Positions 46,954 through 60,200 of a DNA stretch of 64,000 nt are shown piece by piece. The notes under the pieces were generated by a model. It ran no database searches. It worked only from the letters and a program-made list of their open reading frames with translations, and had not been told where the DNA came from. Source of the stretch: Neodiprion pinetum (lineage: Eukaryota > Arthropoda > Insecta > Hymenoptera > Diprionidae); NCBI RefSeq assembly GCF_021155775.2, contig NC_060237.1:30615257-30679256 (forward strand), written 5' to 3'. The translations under genes and the position numbers were made by a program. Positions within the stretch are counted from its first letter, which is position 1, and each line of letters begins with the position of its first letter.

Positions 46954-48723
46954 GTGAGTACCAGGCGACGCTCCGCGTACGTTACTCCGTGTACATTGCC
47001 CGCTGACGCGTAATACGTTTACCCGCGTTACGCATGCATATTCAGGACCGAGAGTATGAATTACAATTTGTAATCGGCCCCAACGACAACCAGCTGTTGG
47101 AAACTCTCCCTCAAGGGAGGGGGAGAAAAAATTCTCTCGGGATAAAAAGAGAAAAGTTTTTTGTTTTTCTTTGCTCTTTGAACGACAATCTTTGCGCAGA
47201 TTTTGTATTCACGTATTATAAATACACGCGTCATATGTATGCATGTATGTACAAATGTCACGGGTACAGAAGCTGTGAAAAAAATTCATTGAGAATCGTT
47301 CATCGAACAACAGTTATTGCCGAACAAGATATACTTTGCAGATTTTGAACCCGGCAAAATGTGCAATACTCTATTTCATCCGATGAAACGCTTTAACCGT
47401 TACCTTCGCTTTATTTATTTCTTTTATTTTGCAAACACAAACGCAGAGGAAGGATATTACGAGTACATTTCTCGACTGCCGGTGATGCGGCAAGTGGATT
47501 ACAGGCTAGGCGAGCCGAGGATGGGATCTTCGACCTCGTCACCTGGCTCAGTCCACTTCAATTTGTTTGTTTTTTCCATCCGTTTTTCTTCTTTTCTTTC
47601 TTCATATAAAAATTTCCTTTTTTTTTTCTCATCTCTCTTTTTCTCCGTTTCTATCTGAACCTCGATAACCCTGATCGTTAATGTTACTTCCTAGCAGCGT
47701 GGACCACTTTCTTGCATACGCTAGCGAAACGCGGTGTGCAGGTAGGGGCAGACCGACCCCGCGTTTACGGTTTCTGACACACTGCCCGGGGCCCTTGGCG
47801 GCCCAGATACGGACTGGCCCAAATATTCGATGAATTTCATACGCACGATGCGACACGGACATCAGGACCGGGTCTCCCATACTCGACACTGGCTCAAGAT
47901 CCGGTCATTTCCACTTAAATACGATGTTTTTGTTTGTTTGTTCGCCTCTTCTTTTCTCTTACTAAACGTTTTGCTCAGCCGTAAAAACAAACTCATCAAA
48001 CAAACGATTGCGAAGCGAACATCCTCAAAGATTTTGAACTCGGCATCACCACTCCTCGAGCATTACTTAGACATGTGAATGAGAACGGAGACTGGGCTCC
48101 TAATTAAACTAATCGTACGTATTGGCAATAAGCTTTTCACACCCATCACCCACTTTTCTTCTATCGAGGGGAGCCACTTGCCTCTATTCGGAAACTCGAA
48201 AGTTGGACCTACGACGGTGAAATTGATCCACGATCTCAAAATGTAGGGAGATTTAGATCTGCTGGGTGACATTTACAATGTAGCTCGATCAGCAACATTC
48301 GAACAAAGAGGTATCGGATAGGTTTGAAAGTTCGAGGGGCGAACAGAGGTGTGCTCCATCAGCGAGGTATTTTTGCGAGTGTTTTTTTCTGCCGCAGCGC
48401 CGCGTGGAGAAAGTGAAGCGCGTGACGGTGAAGAGATTGCAAAGAGGCAGCAGCGGGGGGGGGAGACAGGGTGCAGGTGCAACGGGTTACCAAAGCCCAA
48501 CCGGTGTTCACGAGATGTGTATTTTGCATTATAATATTTTAATTGAACGGAGCGGAGCTATTACTGGAATAACTAATTGCGAGATATTTCCCGAGTCGGA
48601 GGATCTGCTACAGCGTACATATTATACTTGTAGAGAACTCGATTCAGCTGCACAGCCTTCGGCGGGATCGCTGTGGAACACCGTGCAGCTGCCGGCAGGA
48701 AAATAAGACTATTGCTTTATCAG

Positions 48724-49091
48724 AAGACGGGTCTCGTCTCTCGTCTCTGGTCTTGTCGCTACGGGGCAACCCGCCGAAGAAGAAGAAGAGGGAGAAATGG
48801 AGCGGAGGAAGGACCTGAGGGAGAACCCAGGAACGAGCTGGAGGGGAAAACAAAGAGCGAAGTAGAAGAGACGTGCAGTCTGGATACCAAAGATTCCTCC
48901 GAAGATTGCAAAGGAAATCTTGCTGCAGTGACAGACTTGAAAAGTTCAACCATCTCGCCCTGTCTCTCCACCCCTAACTCACCTCGCAAGTTCCGCCAAC
49001 CTGAAGCCGACCTCCCTGCCTCTCAACCCACCCTGCAGCTAGCTAACGCCAGTCAACCTATCTTCCATCTAACTCCGCCGGGGAGGAAAAC
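48724..49091 (+). CDS. candidate internal exon, unknown protein
   Basis: This plus-strand frame opens after TTGCTTTATCAG and ends at a GTAAGC donor, about 122 codons. Its product is polar and non-repetitive toward the end, with Arg/Glu-rich then Ser/Pro-rich sequence including SPCLSTPNSPRKFRQPE, a composition typical of disordered regulatory proteins. Codon choice looks unremarkable. I recognise no family and cannot find flanking exons, so a chance frame is possible. Confidence 0.28.
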
Positions 49092-49393
49092 GTAAGCCAA
49101 TAGAAGCCCCAATTCACCAGCGAAAACCCCGCGGAATTCCGTCACGGTTTCGCTCTCTCAGTTTTTCCCTAATTTAATCGCCGAATTTTTCACATCCTTA
49201 ACGCACCGATCGATCAACATCGGAGAATCACTAAATTATGAGGTTTAACGTCTTTCACTCAACACTCGACAGCTGCTGATCCGTCTTGCCAAAATTAATC
49301 CTATCTATAATCGTATGGTCGCGATTTTCAAATTTCCGCCCGGCGACTTAATCGAGTGATCCTTCTACCATCCAAGGAGACTTTTCGGACGGC

Positions 49394-49401
49394 TATTTAT
49401 A
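49394..49401 (-). promoter_or_regulatory. candidate TATA box (TATAAATA)
   Basis: GGGGTATAAATAGCC on the minus strand is a strong TATA match. Downstream ATGs within 300 bp open only short frames, so a transcript from here would need a distant coding exon. Confidence 0.3.
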
Positions 49402-52325
49402 CCCCCCAACATCGAAACTTCCGCCTCGCTTCTGGCACGATAGATTGAATTTTCCGCGTGTAAACGGCGAGAGTTTCGCGAAAGAATTTTTCTCAATTTA
49501 TATTTTTTCTCGTTGTTTTCTGATTATTTGGTAAAATTGGAAAAAAATTTTGACTGTAGCATACTTTTGGTATAATAGAAATTTCACTCGCGGACTAAAT
49601 TATCGTAGTATCTTTCTCTTCGACCGGAAATCACAGGATTAAGTTGAAACGAGTCACCGCACCGTTATAATTTCGTTGATTCGAAACGCGGAGACCGAGG
49701 GAAAAGTTGACCTCCGCGACATTAAACTTGATCAATTTTATAGACAAACGCGTGCCGGGTTTAGAATCTAGGAAACTGGCTACTCCGCTGATCGCGGGTA
49801 CACGCATACCTACACTCGACAAACCCATACAATACAAATAGGTAGGTAAAAGGCGTGTCGCCGGCGGGGAGCCATAACCGAGGAAAGTATGCAGATCGCG
49901 AATATGAGCCACGCCGAGGAAACGTCGATGCGAAAGCCACGGAGCTGGGCTCCTGGCTGGATGAAGTCGGCTAGGTCAAGGCTAGGCAGAACTCCGTTCG
50001 TCGGTTTACGCTTGTGTATAGCACGCCAAATTACGTGTGTGCACGGTCTTCTTAACCATTGGATACACGCGTACCCCACAGAGCTGCAGAGGTATAAAAA
50101 AAGAAAGTCGACAAAGTCAGCACTTTGCGTATTCGTCTGATTGTGAGCTATTTGTTTTAGTCAAATTTCGTAGGTGCGGGTTACACGCTTCTTACTCTCC
50201 GCGTGCGTGCACGCGTGCGTTCGTTTTGTACATTGGTCGAGACCGCGTGATGTTCAAACACGAGGTGCACACCTTGTATGTACGGCACAGCGAAACCTGC
50301 GATACTATACCGTATACTCGTATTTACTCGTATTCACACGCCGGTGGAAGGAATGCCGCGGACTGGGGCAAAAATCTGTGTCAATGGAGGCATTTGCATG
50401 GCCGTGATAATTGGCGCTGCCTTATACAAGTGCCTCGCTCGCCGCCTCTCGACTCTGCGCCGAGCATGTCATCAAATCGTTAACGCCGGGCGAGAAAAGG
50501 AGTTCCCTTCATGATCGCGTCGAGGTAATCAGACTCCAAGATCGCGGTCCGTAGACGGCTAAACATCGGCTCAGCAATTTCGCACTTTGGATCCGTCGAG
50601 TGGCTGTGGAAAATTGCGGTGTCTAGGAACTGTAAGCAAACGGCGAGTCGAGTCAAAGATCATTGAAATTATTTACACGGTGAATGTTTATCGTGAAACG
50701 TGAAAATTATCAGGTTCTTAAGCTTCTTTGAAATTTCTCTTCGCATGGAAATCAGCTGCAGTAAATTACACGGTCGACACAAAAGCGAGAAAGTATTTTC
50801 TCCTTCGGGAATTTCAAACGAAACTCTCGACCCGCCCCGCGGACATACGTCATTACAATTCTGGCATACACCCTGGCCGCTTAATAAGGGGCGAATACCG
50901 GCGTGTAGGGGCATTATCACACCTGCCACCTGCATAATATTCCAGACTGGGTATTATCGGGCCCCGGGGCTGTAACCTGTAACTGGTGACAAGGTATATC
51001 CCCGTAGGTTGATAGAGGGATTTCCGGTCGGCGTATGCGCGCAACGTGTATGTACGAATAGTAAAACCGATCGACGAGAGTTATCTTCATCCGCGATAAG
51101 CTGTGATTGCTGGCTTAGGCGCCTCATTTGATCCCAGATATTGCCGCGAGGTTGCCGGGTGTATATGCAGCGGGACAAAATTTTATTACACCTGCACTCC
51201 TCTCCGGGTTCGCACACACGCGTTGCCAGCTTACGCCCGTTCTGCAACCCCGGCACCGGCTATAATTGGGAGCTGTGAGACTGACCGGCGATTATGCGCA
51301 GATATAATGTACAGCGTGCGAATACCGGCTACTAGAGAGAATCTGATTTTAACGTTCGATCAGCCGGAAAACTTGGATCGGCCAATTATGACGGCAATTT
51401 GTATTTGTGTCTGCACACGGATATTTTCGCTAATGAATGGTGTGAAATTTTCGTTGAGAGGAGTAAAATAAAAATTTGGTTTAGACAAAATTTGAAATTC
51501 GTACGTAAGAGACGTCGCAATTATTTCCGTAACACCGGCTGTTCAAAACCCGGTTCTTTATCCCGGTATAGAGGTGAAAATAACGTTGTGCATCTGTTAC
51601 ATTCCCCGCGGAAATTAAGTCAACTCGTTTTCGATTATACGTATATAATGCAGTGTCCGGGTGATTAACGTTACGATTTTAATGCTCTTGGATTTACTCT
51701 CTAATTATCGTAACACGACTGTTGTTACGCGACTCGTGTAATGCCATCATTCGCCAATTGAAAGGCTGAGGATTATTCGGGGATTACAAGCGAAAGGAAA
51801 AACGGCTGTATAATAATGTGGGAGATATATTCCGTTATACGTTATATATTCGCGTCGACGATTTCATCCCAGAAGCCAAGTATTCGTCGATTCTAGAACT
51901 CTCTCAAGAAACTCGGAGTGTGATAAGATCCTTATAATCGGAATTAAGCTCCTTTGTCAAATCGCAGAATAATTTTGCAATTCGCTCGAGTGACTCACTG
52001 CGTGAAGGAATTAAGAACATGGAAATGCTTAATGTCGTTTTATCTTCGCGGAATTAGAAGATAAGATTTCGAGAACGCCCCTTATCCGAGTTTTGCATGA
52101 AATTGAATAAGGCCTTACTCTGGGATACCCCAATTCTTCGATACCATCTCAGATGGATCTTGTTTATTGTCGAGTGTATCAGACACAGGTTGAGTTTGGG
52201 GCGATAAAAATGTTCGATACGATTTCAAGTGACCGTTACAACTTCGGTTTTTCGACTAAATACACTTGAGAGTTCCATATCGGGCCAATGTCGTTCAGAC
52301 AAATAAGCTCTGCACGGATAAACCG

Positions 52326-52711
52326 TTTTTTCAATCATATCTCGGATCAAGAATCAACGAATCGTTAAAAACACTCGGAGTTGCCATATCTACGAAATTA
52401 TATCGATGACGAAAATGACGCGTGAATATTTCCCGCAGCTCAAACAGTGCCTGTAAAAAAACAGTCTCAGCCCGGGCTTAATCGCTTCCAAGAGATAAAA
52501 GTCGATCATCCATCAGCGTTTATTCAATCGTATCTCGGATTGAGAATTAACGAATCAATCAAAACACTCAAAGCTCTCCATATCTAAGAAATTACATCGA
52601 TGACGAAAATGACGCATGAATAATTTCCCGCAGCATAAAGAGTGCTGTCGTAAAAAAATCAGCTTAGCCCGGGTCTGATTGGTTCCAAGATTTTAAAATC
52701 GATCATCCATC
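52326..52711. repeat. tandem repeat, 193-bp unit, two copies
   Basis: Two adjacent units (52,326-52,518 and 52,519-52,711) share ordered blocks such as CGATGACGAAAATGACGC and AATTTCCCGCAGC, with substitutions and few indels. A more degraded related segment may precede them near 52,240-52,320. There is no coding capacity; this could be a short satellite-like array or a local duplication. Confidence 0.8.
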
Positions 52712-53160
52712 GACTAAATTGGAACTTTTATTTGTTACACTCTACAGAAACTGAAATCCGTTTCCCCGTGCAGAGAACGAGAGCGGGGATGGGGAAATCA
52801 TAATTGACTCACCGGCGTACAAAGTCGCTAATTAATATTCCTCCGAGATATCGACAGCTTTCGACGCGGTGCTGAAACAGGGTTGGAAAATTCACTTTAC
52901 CTTGGAACGAAGGTTTGGGCCGCGACGTGGGGGCGAACGAAAATAATACTAATAACCGTGACACAGCGGCGATAAATCGACGAGCGTAAAGAAATTTGGA
53001 GAGAAAAAAACTGTAACAACGTGCCAATTTGCATATTTAACGAAACCCACGCCGGTCCCTCTTCCAATCAGGCTGTCAAGCTCGCGGATGCGACGTGCCG
53101 TCAGGGTCGAACTGTACCTACCTATAGAGTGATTCAGATGCGACAGACACGTACTTTTCC

Positions 53161-53822
53161 GGGGCGGGGTTGAAATTCCGAATTTTAAAAGTTCCGACAG
53201 CTCCGAATTGCCAATTTTTTGGTGGCAAAATTTGAACTAAAGAAACAAAACTTTGACGAAGTATCAAAGTTTTGAATGGTCAAAGACCGCTCAAAGGTCA
53301 AGTCAATGCAAAATTACGAAAGGGCATAACTCCGACAAGTGAAAGATTCGAAAGTGTAAGAATGAAAAAATTTACGAATCTGAAATATCGAAATTCCGAA
53401 CGATCGAAGATTTTCAGTTCTATGAATTTCTGGCTAGATGCAATTTCACCACTTTGATCTTTCTTCGTTTTCGATTTTCGGTATTTTTGCTTTCGGAATC
53501 CTGGTAATTCTGATCTTCAGATTTTCCAATGTTTTACACCCACGCGTTGAGTAAACTACGCTGTCCGAGTATATTTTAACTTTTGGAATATTAATCGATC
53601 GAAACTTTATTTTTCATAATTTTGCTCCGTCGGAACTTTGCTCTATCGTAACTTGAATATTCGGAATCTTGCGTTTCGGAACTTGGAGCCGTCGGCTTTT
53701 CGACCTTTCGAAACTTTGTGGTTTCTTCAATGTTTGATTTCTTTACTTCAAGTTTCACCACGAAATAATTCGGAATTAGGCGCTTTCGGAACTTTTCAAA
53801 TTCGAAACTTCAACCCCGCCTC
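53161..53822. mobile_element. foldback-type element, 662 bp, with 8-bp target site duplication
   Basis: The whole element is an imperfect inverted repeat. The left end reads GGGGCGGGGTTGAAATTCCG and the inverted right end GAGGCGGGGTTGAAGTTTCG. The two arms stay alignable for about 250-300 bp. Each arm is built from many variants of an AAGTTCCGA-like motif, so the plus strand switches from purine-rich to pyrimidine-rich in the middle. ACTTTTCC occurs directly on both sides (53,153-53,160 and 53,823-53,830), a perfect 8-bp target duplication. There is no transposase. Long arms made of short repeats recall foldback elements. The 8-bp duplication would also fit hAT or MULE-like relatives, and I cannot choose between them. 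Confidence 0.88.
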
Positions 53823-53849
53823 ACTTTTCCAAATCAGCAAAGAATGTCT

Positions 53850-54282
53850 TATGTAATATTTATGCGCGCGCACGTATTAACTTATACATGAAAGAACGCT
53901 GTTATTTTGGAAGCTTTCAGGATCTTCAATCCCCTCAGGTTTCACCTCAGATCGCCTTGTAGATACGCTTCGGTGTACACCCGCAGATTTCAGACACGGT
54001 AGATACGTCACAGGAACGTGACGCAGCCGACGCGCCGCAATCTGGAGAACGCATCTATGGGTTGTTACGTGCTCATTACATTACGTACTGCATCATAGAT
54101 TAGTCCGTAACTCACAGTAATAACTGACAATAAGGCTTTTGCGTAGAAGTTGCGCTACGCAAATCGTTGGGGGTTTTTCGATGGGAAAAATTATTGACCG
54201 AGAAACGGCGCGTCTCTTACGCAAACTCTGCAGCAACGGGAAATTTCGCACCCCGGTCTCTCTGGCTCACGATGGTTCTCTT

Positions 54283-54340
<58 letters not shown>

Positions 54341-55900
54341 CTATAATTGCTCGCGATTAGGTTGTCGATTAGAGAGTGGGAGGGAGGCGGCTGCGAGGTG
54401 CCCGGGGAATACAACAACGCCATAAATCAAGCTGCCTGCTGGATTGAAGAGCGAGAGAGAGAGAAAGAGCGGGAGAGGGGGATGGAGAGAGGCGAGAAAA
54501 ACGTTGAAACAGAAATAAAGAAAATTTGAAAATAAAACGGGGAAAAAAATGGGAAAAACGAAACAGCGAAGAGGGTGAAGTACAGAAAAAAGGTCGTTCA
54601 GGAGCAGATTTGGAACGAGGCCAGTGTGCCGACGCCGCGAGATCGGCCCGTGCTGCACCACCAACTTTTTCCCTCCGCTCCCCTATGGCTTTTCGATTCA
54701 CCTCGTAAATCTCGTTACCGCAAATAGTTCATAAATAAAAGGCGTGGCGCAGCCCGCGCTCAACTTGAGTGAGAAAATGCGCCTGCAAAGCCCGCAAGCT
54801 CGATCCCGCGGTGCATCCGCATGATCTGCATCTGGACTGCGGTGAAGGATTTTTCAACCCCCGTCGACTGGTTTTTTTTTCTATCGTTTTTACTCTCTGA
54901 ACAATATCGATAATTGTTATTCAGGCTTATATTCTCAGGTCATGCAAGCTCGTTTTAACGAAACGTATAAATTAGTGTCTGGAAAAATCTTGAAACGATA
55001 GACGAAATCTTGGATCAATACACAAAAACATTTTCATACCTCGAATTCGGTTTTTCAATGCATATTAAATAATTATCTAGTTTACGATATACAGATAAAT
55101 TTTTCTATGAAAACGATTGCCGCTATTTATTTTATAGAATTATTCTCACACGGCGAGAAAAATGAAAAGTTTAAAGAAATAAACTCAATTTCTGAGACAT
55201 ATCCAAAAAAATCTTAAAAAAATCATCCTAAAAGTGTTTCTTTGCTCAAATAAAGGCATTTTGCATTGATATTTTAACTTGGAGGTGAACGAGTTATACT
55301 AATCTTATGATCCGTCAATGATACAGAAAATTCGAGTACGTACGTCGAGTATCACAGCAATTATCTGATTATCAAACGATACAAATATCATGTATAGAAA
55401 CTGTAATTGAGATTGCAGATTGCATCTACAAGGTTGCAAAAACTCTGACTGATAGTCCGAGAAGTTCTCTAAGTACCTAATAGTATAGTTCGTTGCTTTT
55501 GTTGGCTTGGGGTGCTTGACGACGTGACTCGGTTTTTTTCCTCGCGTATCGCGTGACTGCGATTAAACTACAAGGTATTCGATACCCGTACGTAAATATA
55601 ATAGGCAAATATGTACCCAACTGTACTTCACCGGCTACCCTGCGATGCGTATACGTTTATACGTATGTGTCTACACGCCGAGAGTGTATGTATAAACTCT
55701 ATAACCCAGGCACCGGTAAATTGGTTCAATTTCATTTATATTTATTTAGCGATTTACTTTTTGTCTAGTTCCGTAATTTCTGGTTGTTTTTTTTTTTTTT
55801 TTTCTTCTCGCTTACTGCTTTTTTTCATGTGTAACATGCTGTATACAAAATCGTGTAAAATTTCACCTCTTCGACTCTCTACGTTTGTAAATTTTCCCGA
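53850..55900. other. stretch without a supported gene
   Basis: A CT microsatellite and A/T-rich DNA; no exon supported. Confidence 0.45.
54276..54342. repeat. CT microsatellite, longest in the window
   Basis: A nearly pure (CT)n tract of about 65 nt. Frames across it are artefacts. Confidence 0.9.
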
Positions 55901-55927
55901 CTGATTGTGAGGACAATGCTTTGTTAA

Positions 55928-56176
55928 CCCTAATTGGTCACGCTTCGGTAGAATCGCGTAACCGTCGCACAGGGTGAAATTAACCCCAGCTCCAAACAAG
56001 CAATATCCTGCTTCAACGATGAGTTCTAAAAATCTAAAAGAACATATCTAGGTATTGTTTAAGGATCGCGGAAGGAACTTTCTCGGTTTTCCTAACCAAA
56101 GTTAAGGTACTAAGGGACTCTACGAGGAGTTTGAAAAATGTTTAGGGTGATATTCACCCCAAGTGACCAATTAGGG
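55928..56176. mobile_element. piggyBac-type MITE, 249 bp
   Basis: Perfect 14-bp inverted ends (CCCTAATTGGTCAC) are flanked on both sides by TTAA (55,924-55,927 and 56,177-56,180). TTAA target sites and ends starting with CCC are diagnostic of the piggyBac superfamily. There is no transposase. Near each end lies a related 17-bp near-palindrome (AGGGTGAAATTAACCCC at 55,971 and AGGGTGATATTCACCCC at 56,144), possibly subterminal transposase sites. The perfect ends suggest fairly recent movement. Confidence 0.88.
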
Positions 56177-57299
56177 TTAATAATATCTGCAAAAGAAAGA
56201 AGCTCTTCCTACTTTTATCAATCTTGTCCTCTTAATTTGATTAAAAAATTAAACAGACCAAATATTAATCAAAGCGTCAGCTGGTTTTGGTGAGAAAAAA
56301 ATCGTTGAAAACTCTAGGTTGTTTCGTAATGAATTTAGTAACAAGAACCGTCTTTTTCGTCGTGCTGCTGAAAAATGTTTGGACAAAACTGAAAACAAAA
56401 CAAAATGATGAGGAAGAGGAAAAGGTCAGACTCGTCGGCTCGAGCGGTGAATCTGGATAACGCTGGTAGCAATCCGAGAAACTTGGAACGCGAACCCTCC
56501 AATTTAGTGAGTAATTTTGGCTCGCCGCTATCCCAGCACGCGAACCAAAGTCCGTCCGCAAGCCCTCGGATCGGTTCTGCATACGCGAATACATCGGAAG
56601 GAAGCAGTTGCATTTTATTGTTGGTTTTGATTTGCGAGGCATACGCGGATGTGTGCGGAAAGATAGGCGCCCCCGAAACATGTCGCCTGAATATCTGCCA
56701 GATAAGACGGGGAATTCCTCTGGGACTTCTTTTCCACCAGCTTGGCTCGGGATTCCGGGAAAAGACTCCGCAGGTCTCGATCCGGCCGTCCGCACCTTGG
56801 GCGTCTGGCCTTATTCCAAGAGTTCATACGAAGAATACTCGCCGCTCCTGCATAATCCCAGGCCAACCGATTCCCGGGCGATGCGTGTTAATGCGTGCCG
56901 ATTTCATTCGCCGACTGATATCCGCGTTTTCACTTCCTCGCGTGCACTCATCCTTCCGGCTCGTGTCGTTTAATGTCTTATTGTACGCGTGCCAGATGAC
57001 GAATTCATCCTCGGTGAAAATTTCTCTTACTCAAAACCGCGCGCTATTGTCTCGAACAATTTCTTTCCGACGTCACATGACTTGCGTATTTCAATTCGGC
57101 ATCGTCGCAATTATGTGGCAAAAGTTTTCAACGTGTCTTTTGAAGTAACAATCGAGGCGTTATTTATTTATGTTTTTTGTCTCCCTCTTTCTCTGTATGA
57201 AAAATTTATACTCGAAACGATAATTCAAAAAATTTTCAACTTTCTTGGAGTAAACTTGGCCAAAGAAAAGACTTCATCACCGAGATAGGAAACTATAAA

Positions 57300-60200
57300 A
57301 TTTTTACTTTAATGCTAAATTATACATACATCGTGTTAAACTAAAAAAAAAAAAAAACTACAAAATACACATCAAATTTAAGGTGTCGATGCATAAACCT
57401 ACACAGCGCACGAGTTCCGTGTCAATTCCGTAATGCGAGTGAGTCCAATTAAAACCTGTCGTTTCGAGTATATACGTGTACATTAGAATGAATATAACCG
57501 TTACGTTTACCTGCACATGCTCGGTCTTGCGATCGTAATAATATAACGATCAATTAACGGTCTTTCCCCAATTACCTAAAACGTTCACGCAAACATTGTG
57601 ACCTGTCGATACAAAATTTTTTACCCACACTACTACGCTCGTCAGTAGAAAAGGTAAGGCGATATGAGATTGAAGAAATAGTTACCTGCTTCCGATTTAG
57701 GAACAAAAAGTAAATTTGAAAAAAAATAAATAAATAATAATAATATAGAGAGAAGGACATATTTCGTCGTAAACCACGTAGTTTTCACGGGGGACATCAA
57801 AGCTCGATGAGTATCCACCACCGGTCGGACATCCTAGTAAACAGGTAGCCAGGAAATAGCCTATCAAGCCAAAGTACCGGCTGGTCTAACCCTTTCTTCA
57901 TTGCCTGTTTTTGTTTTTTTCTTTCTCTACCTTTTTTCTTTATTGCTCGTTCCTTTTTACCCTGAACAAACACGTTTCCCTTGTTATTGAATGTGCATAA
58001 AATATGAACCACCTTCATTACCAGTGCGCTACTCACACGCTATTGTAGCATCTATAAATATTTTATTCGCGTACGTAGTATGTACACCTCCGCCTGCCTG
58101 TAATGCCTGACATACCTTCGCGAGGGATTATGGAAAAAGGTAGGGTGAATTAGTCAACAAAAGGTTTCCGGCGGTATGAAAACCGTAAATCTTTTACGAC
58201 TTAATTCCGTTTTATTTCTCTTTTTCTTCCTTTATTTTCAAGTAATTCATCTCATTTTACGTACACACGCGTACATCGCGTAGGTTTATGTTTATACCTC
58301 ACTCCGCGTCCTTTCTAGGGACGGTATATCAAACTACGACGAAACGACGAAAGATTATACGATAGCGTAACGCGAGCCATTTTCACGTTTCTGCAATCTC
58401 GCATTTCTGTCATATGCATACCTCTGAGAAATCCACGCTGCAACTACATTCGTCATTTTGGATTTTATTTTATTTTACTTTTATCGACGCACGACTCCAG
58501 TTATCGTGTCACGTATTTCCATTGTTCGAATTCCACGATGAAATTTTTTACAGATCTAAACGCATTGCATAATCCGCAAATTATTCGTCATTATACGTAC
58601 TGAAATTAACACCGTACCTTTGTACGGGTTCACAATGTGTCAATGTGCATAAAATTAAACCGATACTTACCTAATTTCCGTGTCGTACCGCGCCTCGAGT
58701 TCTTTTTTTTTTTTTGAAACAGTTCACGTAACGTCTGGCGAGTTTTGTTACACGCGTTCCCAGGCAGCGGAAGAATTATCTTTCGTTAAAATCTTCGTAT
58801 TTGTTAACTTCTTTGTGTTTAGTTTCATTTCCCAAATAGCTGTGCGATGTAGTCACGATCTGGAACCACCTTCATGAAACGTTCCGACCGTATAATTCTA
58901 CACACGAGATTAGGATCATCACCTATGTGTGTATGTCGTTGTGTTCCCGCTCTGTTGAAGCGGCAAATGTGTAATCACGCAGGTACAGTTGGCATTGTGA
59001 ATAATTGTGAAACGCAACGAGTACACAGCAGATACGGCATTCTTGGTGGCCGTGAAAAGTAATACCTCTAACGTATACGGAAAATTCGTCCAAAGAGTCT
59101 TGAACACAACTGTGAGATTTCATTTTCCTTGCGACTGTTGCATTATTTTGGAAGAAAATAAATTCACATGAATCGCAAATAAGCTTAACAACATCCAGGT
59201 ATCACAGCCACCGAGAGAATGCGGCACTGGTCACAGTTAGTTGTGCACTAATCTCCTTGATACATAGATATATTTACACCATATTTTATAATGTGAAAAA
59301 GCTTAGGTAAACGGTTATGAGAAGATGTATAAAATGTAATTTGATGAAAAGATTTTCACCTCGCAGTATCTTTACGTTCTCTGTAGAAACCGAGGCATTT
59401 GACCCGGAGCAGGTCCGGGTTTGTGCGAGGATTATGCGGGACTTTATCTTACGTACCAAGTACAGGGGACACAGGAGCAGATGCGGATTTTCATTCAGTC
59501 TCGACGGGGAAAATGTGAGTTTGTATATACATACATATAATACACGTAATAATAAGGGTAGCGAACGAGGGACAAAATGCGAGAGGCATATGGCGGAGGG
59601 AATGGAGGGGGGGGGGGCAATAAACGAACCTTGTTCTTACCCTTGATTCCTGATTTGTCAAGAAAAACGGAGCCAGATGAAATTCAGGTGTATATTGGTG
59701 TACCGAAAGGCTGCGAACGAACAGCAAAAAATGAACAAACAAATAAAAAGAGGGAGAAAGAAAGAAGTGAGGAAAACTGGAAACGTTGGAATAAGTGAGA
59801 GAGTGTCGAGTGCAAAAAATTGACGTGCCAGAGATAAAAATACCTTTGCTTCTTCGGTTGAAGCGATCGGTTTCACCTCGGTGACCGATGTCGGTGCAGA
59901 GAATCTTCGAGATCGAGCTGAGAAATTCAAAATTTCCTGTTTTCAAGGCAAAGTTTGCCTGGTATCGAGGAGGTAGAAAAATAACCGCTCTTGCGCGAGG
60001 TGACAAAAAATAAGTAAAAAAAACACCTGAAATCGTACGAATTCTAAATTGCCACGTTCCTGGAAGGAGGAGGCCTGCTTCTTCAAGCGGGAGGAAAGCG
60101 TAAAAGCAGGAAACGTGAGTCAAGATCGAGCGACAGTATATAAGACGGGACATACGATGCAGCGTACTGTACAAAACAGGACATGCGGCGTAGAAAACGA

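Larger units (their letters stand above)
47000..52300. other. stretch without a firmly supported gene
   Basis: It holds one candidate exon (48,724-49,091) and one minus-strand TATA candidate (49,394). The rest is short frames without domains. Confidence 0.4.
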
